NCBI RefSeq assembly: GCF_003815655.1
Contig: NZ_CP033917.1
Location: 310,001 to 374,000, forward strand
Length of the DNA stretch: 64,000 nt
Direction: 5' to 3'
Source: Chryseobacterium sp. G0201
Lineage (GTDB): Bacteria; Bacteroidota; Bacteroidia; Flavobacteriales; Weeksellaceae
Shown: one piece after another, positions 34,042 to 42,189 of the stretch
Position numbering within the stretch: the first letter of the stretch is position 1
How the letters are laid out: each line of letters opens with the position of its first letter
The notes under the pieces: generated by a model
The model's input: the letters and a program-made list of their open reading frames with translations, nothing else
Told to the model about the DNA's origin: nothing
Database searches by the model: none
Made by a program: the position numbers and the translations under genes

Positions 34042-35055
34042 TTAAACTTCTTTATCGAAATATAACATGTAGTACTTCCCTTTTTCATCTTCTCCGGTAG
34101 CCAATTTCTGGCGGTCTCCGTGGATATAGATGTGGAAGTTTTTATCTAATTTAATGATACTCTTGAAATGTCTCTGCGTCTTTTTAACAGCCGCTTCACT
34201 GATCGGAAATTCTTCCGCAATATTGATCTGCATATCTTGTTCGTAATCTGTTTTAAAATTATTAAAACTTTCGATCACATGTTCATCTCCTAAAACTTCA
34301 GCTGCAAACTCATCTAATTTAAATTCTTCTTTTTCTTTAAAGAAATTAATTGATTTATTTAAGAAATCTGCCTGATCTGCTTTAGAAACTTCAAATTCCT
34401 GCGGAAGTTGTTTGGTGATATAATCTTTGTACACCATCAACGCTTCCTGCGTGTGGAAATATTCGTCATCACGTTGTTTTACCTTTAAAAAATCCTCAAA
34501 CCAGTAATACATATCTCCATTTTTGTTGTTATCAACTACAGAAAGTACATATCCGGTTTCTTTGTGATTATTGTAGATCAAAGCAGCTTTATCAATTTTT
34601 GACAAACCAATTCCCAAGTCTTTTTCAATTTCAAAACTGTCGCCTTGAGGAGCTATTTTTAAGAATGGTTCTCTTTTTTCAGTTTTAAAAATCCCGATCT
34701 TATCTACTTTTTCATCACCTTCTCTATCGTCTTCAAAATAAACGATAAATAATTCACCGCCCATAACTCTTGGGTTTTCAGCTGCTTCAAAAAGGTGTTT
34801 GGCGATATTTTCAGCTTCCCAAAGGAACTTGGCTTTATCATCAAAAATTTCAGATACAGAACTGAAAACAGGATTATTCACCAAATAAGTATCACTGTAA
34901 AAATTGAACGTTTCCTCAGATTTGAAAGAACCTAAAAAATAATCTTCAAGCGATTCTGCCATTCCTTCTTCCAACTGCAATTCTTCCTGAGAAAGTATTA
35001 AAGACTCTCCGTTGATTTTATTTCCTACTCTGTGTACTACTATTTTTGAAAACAT
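34042..35055 (-). CDS. Nucleoid-associated protein (NdpA/YejK family)
   Basis: The start is ATG at 35055 (MFSKIVVHRVGNKINGE); the frame extends further to a TTG at 35100. The product is 337 residues. It has the NdpA-family start (IVVHRVGNK), NPRVMGGELFIVYFEDD mid-protein, and the C-terminal KKTQRHFKSIIKLDKNFHIYIHG segment. Family members bind double-stranded DNA across the nucleoid in E. coli; the role in flavobacteria is not established. It stands alone on the minus strand next to four small unlinked genes. Confidence 0.82.
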   Translation of the reverse strand: MFSKIVVHRVGNKINGESLILSQEELQLEEGMAESLEDYFLGSFKSEETFNFYSDTYLVNNPVFSSVSEIFDDKAKFLWEAENIAKHLFEAAENPRVMGGELFIVYFEDDREGDEKVDKIGIFKTEKREPFLKIAPQGDSFEIEKDLGIGLSKIDKAALIYNNHKETGYVLSVVDNNKNGDMYYWFEDFLKVKQRDDEYFHTQEALMVYKDYITKQLPQEFEVSKADQADFLNKSINFFKEKEEFKLDEFAAEVLGDEHVIESFNNFKTDYEQDMQINIAEEFPISEAAVKKTQRHFKSIIKLDKNFHIYIHGDRQKLATGEDEKGKYYMLYFDKEV

Positions 35056-35259
35056 CTCTTGATTTTTATGGATTGCAAAGATATTAATAAAATCAAACAA
35101 TGCCCATCATTTCATTCTGATAAAAACCATATCATTTTGACAGGTTTTTTTGCTTTAAAATTTTAATTAAAAACCAACAATACATTGATTTTAAACATAT
35201 TAAATAAAATAAACATTCAAAGGAACACAATTGGCATCTACATCATCAAAACATACAAA

Positions 35260-35421
35260 ATGGACTTAAAGACATTAAACAGATTGGATACACTAAGAAG
35301 ATTGAAAAGTAAAGGACCAAAAACACCAAAATGGTTAAAGCCTTATCACGTTGTATTGATCGCTTTTTTGGTCGTCTTTATTTTTGGTGTTTTCATTAAA
35401 TTTTTAGATCAAAATCAATAG
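35260..35421 (+). CDS. Small single-pass membrane protein
   Basis: The frame extends to a TTG at 35185, but the ATG at 35260 gives a clean 53-residue protein: a basic N-terminus (LRRLKSKGPKTPKWLKP) then one transmembrane helix (HVVLIAFLVVFIFGVFIKFL) and a short tail. No family is recognised. It is followed 4 bases later by the next gene, so the two are probably in one operon. Confidence 0.6.
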   Translation: MDLKTLNRLDTLRRLKSKGPKTPKWLKPYHVVLIAFLVVFIFGVFIKFLDQNQ

Positions 35422-35425
35422 TAAT

Positions 35426-35782
35426 ATGAATTATTTAGAAGCTGCTCAGGAAATTACAGATGTGGTTCCCGACATTCAAAACGAATTGGAAAAGAATACA
35501 ACTCAAAATTCTTACAGTGTCATCCAGACTTTTACGGATTGTATCAAAAATATGATTCGACAAAACGACAGAAATCTTTTATTTAAAAGCTTACAAAAGA
35601 TGGATGAGATCTACAAAAACGGCGACATCAAGCTAAGAAATGCAGTAGAAAGCACTTTCATTTATTCTCTGGACAATTTTACCACATTTTGTAATGAGGA
35701 ATACAGGAAAGCAATTTTTACCCATATTTCTCAGGACTTGCAGAAAATTTATTCAAAACAAATTTATAAACATGGAATGTAA
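35426..35782 (+). CDS. Small helical protein of unknown function, paralog of 36010
   Basis: A 118-residue soluble, helix-rich protein. It shares the pattern FKSLQKMDEIYKNGDIKLRNAVES with the LMEFIYKKGNSYVKDMIENLF stretch of the protein at 36010, so they are paralogs of a DUF7674-type domain (assignment from memory, weak). It has no signal peptide. It lies in a run of four small plus-strand genes, with 35260 before and 35830 after. The function is unknown. Confidence 0.6.
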   Translation: MNYLEAAQEITDVVPDIQNELEKNTTQNSYSVIQTFTDCIKNMIRQNDRNLLFKSLQKMDEIYKNGDIKLRNAVESTFIYSLDNFTTFCNEEYRKAIFTHISQDLQKIYSKQIYKHGM

Positions 35783-35829
35783 AATTTTCATTACATATTT
35801 CAACCATTTTATTACAAAAAGATAAAGTT

Positions 35830-35961
35830 ATGAAAACTAAAATCAGAAAAGAATTCGACTGGAAACAATGGAAAAAGACCAATTCTAGGCACAATATGGA
35901 AATATTGGCAACACATATCGCCATCATAATCGGTGTATTTGTTTTTGCGGCCTGCTTATAA
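35830..35961 (+). CDS. Very small single-pass membrane protein
   Basis: This 43-residue frame begins MKTKIRKEFDWKQWKKTNSR and has one hydrophobic stretch (ATHIAIIIGVFVFAACL) that would span the membrane. It runs from ATG 35830 to TAA 35959-35961. It lies between the two paralogous small genes at 35426 and 36010 and near the membrane peptide at 35260. The alternating order membrane peptide, soluble DUF protein, membrane peptide, soluble DUF protein suggests two related modules. Coding status is not certain at this length. Confidence 0.5.
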   Translation: MKTKIRKEFDWKQWKKTNSRHNMEILATHIAIIIGVFVFAACL

Positions 35962-36009
35962 GTTTGGTACGGTTTTCGCGGCAATAGAAGTATTCGAAAA
36001 ATATTAATT

Positions 36010-36405
36010 ATGATGAATGTGCAAATGCAAACTATTAACCAAAAAATGGCTGTAGAGTATTTAAAATTTTTCTATCCACCAATCAGAACTGAGATCACTC
36101 AATTAGCAAAACAAAATAATTTCGCCGGAGTAATGCAGGCGACCATCAACTATCTAAAAGATCTTTTATCAGAGTCTAAGATTAACATCATTGGACATCA
36201 TATTAAATTGATGGAATTCATTTACAAAAAAGGAAATTCTTATGTAAAAGATATGATTGAAAACCTTTTTGTAAGATCTTTTGAAAGCTTTAAAAAGCAC
36301 ACTAAAATCCAATATTGGAATGATCTTTACAATTATATGCCTGTAAAATTTCAGGAAATATATGTAGACCAGCAAAAGAAAGACGAAATATTCTTTGGTA
36401 AATAA
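36010..36405 (+). CDS. Small helical protein of unknown function, paralog of 35426
   Basis: A 131-residue soluble protein, similar in length, helix content and the IYKKGNSYVKDMIENLFVRS segment to the protein at 35426. Two adjacent start codons (36010 and 36013) exist; the first is used here. The small membrane peptide gene at 35830 precedes it. A strong terminator follows at 36417, closing this small-gene run. No catalytic residues are evident. Confidence 0.6.
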   Translation: MMNVQMQTINQKMAVEYLKFFYPPIRTEITQLAKQNNFAGVMQATINYLKDLLSESKINIIGHHIKLMEFIYKKGNSYVKDMIENLFVRSFESFKKHTKIQYWNDLYNYMPVKFQEIYVDQQKKDEIFFGK

Positions 36406-36416
36406 AAATTAGATTT

Positions 36417-36452
36417 AAAACTCCCTAAACGTTTTGTTTGGGGAGTTTTTTA
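36417..36452 (+). terminator. Rho-independent terminator
   Basis: AAACTCCCTAAAC pairs with GTTTGGGGAGTTT across a short T-rich loop and is followed by a T run. It ends the small-gene run. Confidence 0.85.
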
Positions 36453-36462
36453 TATTTATACA

Positions 36463-36738
36463 ATGAAAATAAAAATTGCTTTTCTTCTTGTCTTTCAAAT
36501 ATATTTTATTAGCGCTCAGCTTTCTAAAAAGGTAATAGAATTAGCAAAACCATTAGATACTATTAATTATGCTGAATCTTCGCACATAGGTATTGGCGGG
36601 GAAGCAAGTGAAATTTATAATTATTTCAAAAAACTATCTAAAACAGCCAATAAAGATGAGCTGTACTTCTTTGCATAGAATGGAAGCAATTCGTTAAGAT
36701 TCTATTCGAGTCTAGAACTTTTTAAAAGAAACAGATAA
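36463..36738 (+). pseudogene. Broken small secreted protein gene with in-frame TAG
   Basis: The frame starts MKIKIAFLLVFQIYFISAQ (signal peptide) and reads to TAG 36676-36678 after 71 codons (YNYFKKLSK...ELYFFA). The same frame continues past the TAG as NGSNSLRFYSSLELFKRN and ends at TAA 36736-36738. The continuation matches the expected next part of a secreted repeat-type protein, so the TAG is likely a nonsense mutation. Further downstream, a shifted frame gives DKIDKNKNK, suggesting additional decay. Confidence 0.65.
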
Positions 36739-36949
36739 AATTGACAAAAATAAAAATAAGATCGTACTATTTATAAGGGGTATGAACTCTTTTTAAGATG
36801 AGATGAATGTTTAAAAAAGTATTACTACAAAAAAATTGTAGTAATACTAAAAAAAAATATACAATATTCAGATCTATGTATTTTGTTAATATACTCTGAG
36901 CAACGAATCCTTTCAATAGCTGAAATTTTCTGAATTGTTTCTATCATTA

Positions 36950-37546
36950 TCATGAAATTTTCTTCCAAAAATTCAATAATCCATTGCAGGCAGTACCTGT
37001 TAAATCAAAACTGCTGGGAATTTCGTCCCATTTACTCCAATAAGTAGCCAAACGTGTTCCTATAGGAGTTTTATCAAGCTGTCCTTTTACATACTCTGAA
37101 TAGTCATAATATAAATCCCTGTCCGGCAGCACCGTATCATCGATTAAACATGAGGTATCTATATTTTCATAAAAAGAATTAAAAAAGTAGAATGCATCAT
37201 AATCCAAAAAAGAGATTTCATTGATATTAGAATGTATAAATTCTACATTCGTAATTTTATGCCTGTCAGCTATTTTTTTTGATATTTTGGTAAGAGAGGC
37301 TCTTTGCTCGACCCCAAAAAACATCCCTTTGGTAGAAGCCGCTCCGACCAGACAGAATTTTCCGGCACCTGCACCAATATCCAATACTTTACTATTCGGC
37401 TCTTCGGCGAGGTATTCGGCTGCCATTCTGGCAATAGCAATGGGTGTCCAGTGACGATTTGCTAATTCTTTTATATGACTGGGATACAGTTCATTAAAAG
37501 TACTGTCTTTAACATCAATATTTAATTTGAGTTGTTCAAAAATCAT
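36950..37546 (-). CDS. Class I SAM-dependent methyltransferase
   Basis: A 198-residue cytoplasmic enzyme with the Rossmann-like SAM fold. LDIGAGAGKFCLVGAAS (about residues 56-72) is motif I. TNVEFIHSNINEISFLDYDAFYFFNSF contains motif IV-like acidic and aromatic positions. Substrate unknown. Its ATG overlaps the stop of the gcvH-like gene by four bases, so it is translated with the glycine-cleavage genes upstream. The end of the operon is here. Methylation of a one-carbon or lipoyl partner is possible but only inferred from context. Confidence 0.8.
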   Translation of the reverse strand: MIFEQLKLNIDVKDSTFNELYPSHIKELANRHWTPIAIARMAAEYLAEEPNSKVLDIGAGAGKFCLVGAASTKGMFFGVEQRASLTKISKKIADRHKITNVEFIHSNINEISFLDYDAFYFFNSFYENIDTSCLIDDTVLPDRDLYYDYSEYVKGQLDKTPIGTRLATYWSKWDEIPSSFDLTGTACNGLLNFWKKIS

Positions 37547-37911
37547 TGGGTAAGTTCAATATATTCTTCATAATTTAAAAATTCGCCTTTACTGATATCT
37601 GCTGAAATGCTTAAAAACCAATAGCTATACGGATCTGTGTTGATATGAGAAGGTTTTTTATTCAAAATAGTATTCACAGCTATAATTTCACATTCACAAG
37701 GAGAAATAAGAGGAAAAGTTTTATTAATTCCATAAACCGCACCCCATGAAACCGCTTCTTTTATCTTGCCTTCCGCATTGAATTCAACAAGGTCAATCTC
37801 TCCTATTTCCTTCTGAGCGAAATCAGTGATACCTATGCAAAAATCATACAATCCAATTTTTCTCATCCATAAATGGTTTTTTGTATAGTAAAGGTTTTTA
37901 GGAGTTAACAT
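37543..37911 (-). CDS. GcvH-like protein without the lipoyl lysine at the usual position
   Basis: A 122-residue protein that aligns without gaps over its first 70 residues to the GcvH at 39026. It has the YYTKNHLWMRK start, IGITDFAQKEIGEIDLVEF and NTDPYSYWF. In GcvH the lipoylated lysine is K63; here position 63 is Asn, followed by Lys64 (GINKTFPL). GcvH carries the aminomethyl group between P- and T-proteins, so a protein unable to carry lipoate could be a regulator, a scaffold or a relic. Alternatively K64 may be used. The gene lies between gcvT and the methyltransferase with almost no spacer. Confidence 0.75.
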   Translation of the reverse strand: MLTPKNLYYTKNHLWMRKIGLYDFCIGITDFAQKEIGEIDLVEFNAEGKIKEAVSWGAVYGINKTFPLISPCECEIIAVNTILNKKPSHINTDPYSYWFLSISADISKGEFLNYEEYIELTQ

Positions 37912-37912
37912 A

Positions 37913-39019
37913 TTAATCGGAACTTTTTTTTATGAAAGGTGTTCTTACAATAATCGCCTTGACAGGTTTGTTTCTGATATTAATGAAAATTTCATCCCCG
38001 ATATTTGAATATTCTGTAGAAATATATCCCATACCTATCGCTTTTTTTAATGTAGGCGACATAGTACTGGAGGTAACAACTCCAATCACTTCACGGTTTA
38101 AATTCCAAATTTCGTAACCATGACGCGGAATGCCTTTATCCTCTATTTCGAAACCCACCAGTTTTTTGGTGATTCCTTTTTCTTTCTCAATTTTTAAGAA
38201 ACCACTGTGAACAAAATCTTTCGTAAATTTTGTGATCCACCCCAATCCTGCTTCTAATGGCGAGGTAAAATCATCAATATCATTTCCGTATAAACAAAAA
38301 CCCATCTCCAAACGCAGTGTATCTCTTGCTGCTAACCCGACAGGTTCTATATTCTCCTCATTTCCTGCCTCAAAAATAGTTTCCCACAAGTGGGCTGCGT
38401 ATCTGTTTTCTATATATATTTCAAAACCTCCTGCTCCGGTATATCCCGTAGAAGATAGCAAAACATTTGGAATACTGGCAAATTCACCAATTGTAAATGT
38501 ATAATATTCCAGATCTTTTAATTTGATATCGGTCAGTTTCTGCAGAACCTTTACAGCTTTTGGCCCCTGAACAGCCAATAAAGAAATAGAGTCTGAAATA
38601 TTGATAATTTCTACACCAAAAGAATTGTTGGAAAGGATCCAGCTCAGATCTTTTTGAATGTTGGAGGCATTAACCACCAACAAATAATCATCCTGCCCAA
38701 TCATATACACCAGAAGATCATCCACAATTCCGCCTGTATCATTAGGCATACAGCTATACTGTACTTTTCCGGGAATGAGTTTTGAGGCATCATTGGACGT
38801 AATTTTCTGAATTAAAGGCAAAGCCCCTTTCCCCTGTATTGAGATCTCTCCCATATGAGAAACATCAAATACCCCTACTCCATTTCTTACAATTTCATGT
38901 TCATGGTTCACACCTTTATACTTAACAGGCATTTCATATCCTGCAAAGTCTACCATTTTCCCACCAAGGATATGATGTATCGCGTTGAATGCAGTTTTCT
39001 TGGTTTTTATAGTTTGCAT
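37913..39019 (-). CDS. gcvT: Aminomethyltransferase (glycine cleavage T protein)
   Basis: A 368-residue T protein that releases ammonia from the aminomethyl-lipoyl arm of GcvH and passes the carbon to tetrahydrofolate. Family signatures are clear: GGKMVDFAGYEMPVKY at about 15-30, VFDVSHMGEISIQG at about 49-62, SLLAVQGPKAVKVL mid-protein, TGYTGAGGFEIYI (near residue 190) and the Asp-rich LAARDTLRLEMGFCLYG. Length is normal. It lies 6 bases after gcvH and 1 base before the gcvH-like gene. No gcvP lies in the window, so the P-protein must come from elsewhere or the pair serves a partial function. Confidence 0.93.
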   Translation of the reverse strand: MQTIKTKKTAFNAIHHILGGKMVDFAGYEMPVKYKGVNHEHEIVRNGVGVFDVSHMGEISIQGKGALPLIQKITSNDASKLIPGKVQYSCMPNDTGGIVDDLLVYMIGQDDYLLVVNASNIQKDLSWILSNNSFGVEIINISDSISLLAVQGPKAVKVLQKLTDIKLKDLEYYTFTIGEFASIPNVLLSSTGYTGAGGFEIYIENRYAAHLWETIFEAGNEENIEPVGLAARDTLRLEMGFCLYGNDIDDFTSPLEAGLGWITKFTKDFVHSGFLKIEKEKGITKKLVGFEIEDKGIPRHGYEIWNLNREVIGVVTSSTMSPTLKKAIGMGYISTEYSNIGDEIFINIRNKPVKAIIVRTPFIKKSSD

Positions 39020-39025
39020 ACTCTC

Positions 39026-39406
39026 CTATAAATTTATTAAACATTTATATGTGTCCGATCTCAACAGCCATTCAACATCAAAAATATTCTCAACTTTAAT
39101 CTTGATCATCCAGCCATCTCCATAAGGATCAGTATTGACCAATTCAGGGTTGCCTTCCAACTTGGGATTGATTTGCAGTATTTCTCCCGCAATAGGCAGA
39201 AAGAGGTCCGATACAGTCTTTACAGCTTCAACAGTTCCAAATACTTCATGTTGTTTTAAGTTTTCCCCAAGAGTTTCGATTTCAACATATACAATATCAC
39301 CTAGCTCATGTGGGGCAAAATCAGTAATTCCTATATACGCTGTATTATTTTCCAATCTTACCCATTCGTGGTCCTCTGTATACAAGAGGTTTTCAGGAAT
39401 TTTCAT
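39026..39406 (-). CDS. gcvH: Glycine cleavage system H protein
   Basis: A 126-residue lipoyl-carrier protein that shuttles the aminomethyl group from glycine decarboxylase to GcvT. TEDHEWVRLEN (residues 10-20), IGITDFAPHELGDIVYVE and FGTVEAVKTVSDLFLPIAGE are typical; K63 in the latter is the lipoylated lysine. It is the normal member of the pair, in contrast to the gcvH-like gene 1.1 kb downstream. It sits 21 bases after pckA, in the same predicted operon. Confidence 0.95.
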   Translation of the reverse strand: MKIPENLLYTEDHEWVRLENNTAYIGITDFAPHELGDIVYVEIETLGENLKQHEVFGTVEAVKTVSDLFLPIAGEILQINPKLEGNPELVNTDPYGDGWMIKIKVENIFDVEWLLRSDTYKCLINL

Positions 39407-39427
39407 TTCTATCGTTCTTTATTTAAT

Positions 39428-41020
39428 TTACTTACTTTGCAGAACAGGACCTCCATTAATAATCTCTTGACCTGCAAAAGACTCAAAATCTTTAAAATTC
39501 TCTGTAAACTTTGCTGCAAGACCCAAGGCCATTTCATCATATTTAGATTGGTCTGTCCATGTATTTTTGGGATTTAGGATTTCCGATGGTACTCCATCAC
39601 ATTGTAAAGGTATATGAAGTCCAAACACATCATCCATTGTAAAATCCGCATTCTCGAATTTTTTTTCCAATACTGCAGCAATCATTGCTCTGGTATAAGC
39701 CAGTTTTATGCGTTCTCCTGTACCATAAGCTCCTCCGGACCAGCCTGTATTAATAAGCCATACATTTACCTTGTTATCTTTAAGTTTTTTTCCTAACAGT
39801 TCAGCATATTTCGTAGGATGAAGAGGGAGAAAAGGTTTCCCAAAGCATGCTGAAAATGTAGTCTGTGGCTCGGTAATTCCAGCTTCAGTTCCGGCTACCT
39901 TCGCCGTATATCCTGAAATGAAATGATACATCGCCTGACCTACCGTTAATTTTGAGATAGGAGGCAATACTCCAAACGCATCGCAGGTCAGAAAGAAAAT
40001 ATTATTGGGTATTCCGCCAATAGATGGAAGTATCGCATTGTCTATAAATTCAATTGGGTACGCGGCTCTAGTGTTCTCTGTTACAGAAACGTTTTCATAG
40101 TCAACAATGTCAGTCCCTTCCAAAAAACGAATGTTCTCAAGCAGAGTTCCATACCGTATCGCAGAAAATATTTGAGGCTCTTTTTCTCTACTCAGACCGT
40201 AACACTTTGCATAACACCCACCTTCAAAATTAAAAACATGATCATCATCCCATCCATGCTCATCATCTCCGATCAGCTTTCTGGATGGATCTGCGGAAAG
40301 TGTAGTTTTCCCAGTCCCCGACAGTCCAAAAAATACAGCGGTGTCACCTTCTGTTCCTATATTAGCGGAACAGTGCATCGAAAGTACATTCTTCTCATGA
40401 GGGAGTAAATAATTCAATACTGTAAAAATTCCTTTTTTGATCTCACCAGTATAAGCACTTCCTCCTATAAGAATCACTTTTTTTGTAAAATTGATAATCG
40501 TAAAATTATGTTGAAGGGTTTTGTCAATCTTCGGATCCGCTTTAAAGCTGGGAGCTGCAAGGATCAACCATTCATGCGTAAATGTTTCCAACTCCTTTTC
40601 ACTAGGCCTCAAAAACAGATTATTAGCGAATAAACTCTGCCATGGGTTTTCTGTAATAACTCTTATGTTAAGACGGTATTCTGATTTTGCACAGGCATAA
40701 ACATCCTTAATATAGATATCCTTATAAGACAGATGGCTGGCAACACGGTCATATAGGCGATCAAAATCTTCTGGCAGAAAAGGGTGATTAATTTCTCCCC
40801 ACCAGATTGAATCTGCGGTTTTTTCATCCTTAACAACATATTTGTCTTTAGGAGAGCGCCCCGTAAACTCACCTGTATCACAGGCCAGTGCTCCTGAGCT
40901 AGCTATAATCCCTTCACCATTTCTTAAAGTCTGGGATATTAACTGAGGGGCTGATAAATTCCAAAAAAATTCTTTAGTAGGTACAATGCCGATATTCTTT
41001 AAGTGATCAATATACTCCAT
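39428..41020 (-). CDS. pckA: ATP-dependent phosphoenolpyruvate carboxykinase
   Basis: A 530-residue enzyme that interconverts oxaloacetate plus ATP with phosphoenolpyruvate, CO2 and ADP. The kinase loop GLSGTGKTTLSAD (Walker A-like) and the metal-binding IGDDEHGWDD segment are plain. The N-terminal FTGRSPKDKYVV and the C-terminal NTGWSGGAYGTGERIKL substrate loop are also typical. In anaerobes it can run toward oxaloacetate, feeding fumarate respiration; here it may do either. It begins a minus-strand operon with gcvH-gcvT, divergent from a Crp/Fnr gene, with a shared operator-like dyad at 41103 in the gap. Confidence 0.95.
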   Translation of the reverse strand: MEYIDHLKNIGIVPTKEFFWNLSAPQLISQTLRNGEGIIASSGALACDTGEFTGRSPKDKYVVKDEKTADSIWWGEINHPFLPEDFDRLYDRVASHLSYKDIYIKDVYACAKSEYRLNIRVITENPWQSLFANNLFLRPSEKELETFTHEWLILAAPSFKADPKIDKTLQHNFTIINFTKKVILIGGSAYTGEIKKGIFTVLNYLLPHEKNVLSMHCSANIGTEGDTAVFFGLSGTGKTTLSADPSRKLIGDDEHGWDDDHVFNFEGGCYAKCYGLSREKEPQIFSAIRYGTLLENIRFLEGTDIVDYENVSVTENTRAAYPIEFIDNAILPSIGGIPNNIFFLTCDAFGVLPPISKLTVGQAMYHFISGYTAKVAGTEAGITEPQTTFSACFGKPFLPLHPTKYAELLGKKLKDNKVNVWLINTGWSGGAYGTGERIKLAYTRAMIAAVLEKKFENADFTMDDVFGLHIPLQCDGVPSEILNPKNTWTDQSKYDEMALGLAAKFTENFKDFESFAGQEIINGGPVLQSK

Positions 41021-41102
41021 CTCAAAATCAGTATTATTTATTATTTCAGCAAAAGTAGACTGTTTATTAGGAATTTATAATGATCTATCTCTCTATAAAA
41101 TT

Positions 41103-41114
41103 TGATTTAAGTCA
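41103..41114 (+). promoter_or_regulatory. Crp/Fnr-like dyad between pckA and the Crp/Fnr gene
   Basis: TGATTTAAGTCA has the TGA-N6-TCA core of Crp/Fnr sites; including one outer base each side it reads TTGATTTAAGTCAA. Its centre lies about 48 bases upstream of the crp start codon and 83-94 bases upstream of pckA. With the -7 box at 41139-41146, its centre falls near -41.5 relative to the predicted crp start site, the usual place for activator contact. Confidence 0.6.
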
Positions 41115-41138
41115 AGTTTCACTTAGCTTAAAATAGCG

Positions 41139-41146
41139 TATTTTTG
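41139..41146 (+). promoter_or_regulatory. -7 promoter element of the Crp/Fnr gene
   Basis: TATTTTTG fits TAnnTTTG. It lies 10 bases before the ATG at 41156. Confidence 0.55.
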
Positions 41147-41155
41147 TAACAAGCT

Positions 41156-41839
41156 ATGATTTCAAAATTTCTTTTCAATAACCAATATCTCTTTGACGAG
41201 CTTCCCCAGTATGATAAGGAGATGCTCAAAGCAACGATGCAGAATAAGAATTACCGGAAAAACGAAGCTATTTTCACCGACGGAACAATGCCCAGCGGTA
41301 TTTTTTACTTAAAAACAGGTAAAGTAAAGAAATATAAAGTGGATAATGACGGCAGAGAGCAAATCATCTATATTTATAATACCGGAGAATTTTTTGGGTA
41401 TTCCGCTATTTTAAGTAACGAATCTTATGGAGACACTACACAGGCTATCGAAAGTTCTGTCATTGCTTTTATATCAAAAGAGGATTTTTTAAAGATCCTT
41501 GATCAATCAGTTGTGTTTTCAAGACTGCTTTTAAAAAGTTTGAGTCATGAGTTCAGTGTGATGGCCAATCTGATGACCGTTCTTTCCCAGCGCACGGTAA
41601 GAGAAAGGGTGGCACTCAGTTTACTGATTTTGCACAAAAAATATAAATTGAATGATACAGAAGATACTGCGTTTATTACCCTCTCCCGAACAGACTTAGC
41701 AAATATGGCAGGAACGGCTAATGAAACTTTGGCACGTATACTTCATGATTTCAGGCAGGAGGATCTTATCCGCATGGAAGGACGTAAAATACAACTGCTC
41801 AATATTAATCAGCTTACTCACATAGCAAATTTTTATTAA
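41156..41839 (+). CDS. Crp/Fnr family transcriptional regulator
   Basis: A 227-residue regulator. Residues about 15-135 are the cyclic-nucleotide-binding-type sensor fold (GIFYLKTGKVKKYKVD, YNTGEFFGYSAIL). Residues about 150-225 are the Crp HTH (RTDLANMAGTANETLARILHDFRQEDLI). It has no cysteine at all, so it cannot hold an Fnr-type iron-sulfur cluster and must sense something else, for example heme-bound gas, a redox signal or a nucleotide. It is divergent from pckA with a shared dyad in the 135-base gap, suggesting autoregulation and control of the pckA-gcv operon. Confidence 0.9.
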   Translation: MISKFLFNNQYLFDELPQYDKEMLKATMQNKNYRKNEAIFTDGTMPSGIFYLKTGKVKKYKVDNDGREQIIYIYNTGEFFGYSAILSNESYGDTTQAIESSVIAFISKEDFLKILDQSVVFSRLLLKSLSHEFSVMANLMTVLSQRTVRERVALSLLILHKKYKLNDTEDTAFITLSRTDLANMAGTANETLARILHDFRQEDLIRMEGRKIQLLNINQLTHIANFY

Positions 41840-42012
41840 TGCCCACCATTTTCAATTAAATGATACTAATACAATATTTGTTAGCTAAATATCCTTATTT
41901 TCTATAGGATTATTAATCACATAGTTTTGATTGGGTAAAACATTTAATGGCATTAAAAAAGTACTGTATCTAAATTGGCATAATATTCTTATTCTATAAA
42001 AAAAATAATAGT

Positions 42013-42189
42013 ATGAATACAATAAAAAAATTAGGTTTATTAGCGCTAACTGGATTATTTGTTTTTTCTTGTGCGCCACAATTAAAATCTAACGGAAATC
42101 ATGGACTTCCACCTGGACAAGTAAAAAAAATAACCGGAGCAAAATCTGCTAAACAATATGCACCTGGTCAATATAAAAAAAATAAATAA
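42013..42189 (+). CDS. Small lipoprotein with GLPPGQ motif
   Basis: A 58-residue protein. The signal ends FVFSC (lipobox), then APQLKSNG and the tail HGLPPGQVKKITGAKSAKQY, ending YAPGQYKKNK. Similar short lipoproteins with GLPPGQ and APGQ motifs recur in flavobacteria, and I recall some being labelled quinol oxidase subunit 4-like, which I would not rely on. The gene is monocistronic, followed by a strong hairpin. Function unknown. Confidence 0.65.
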   Translation: MNTIKKLGLLALTGLFVFSCAPQLKSNGNHGLPPGQVKKITGAKSAKQYAPGQYKKNK

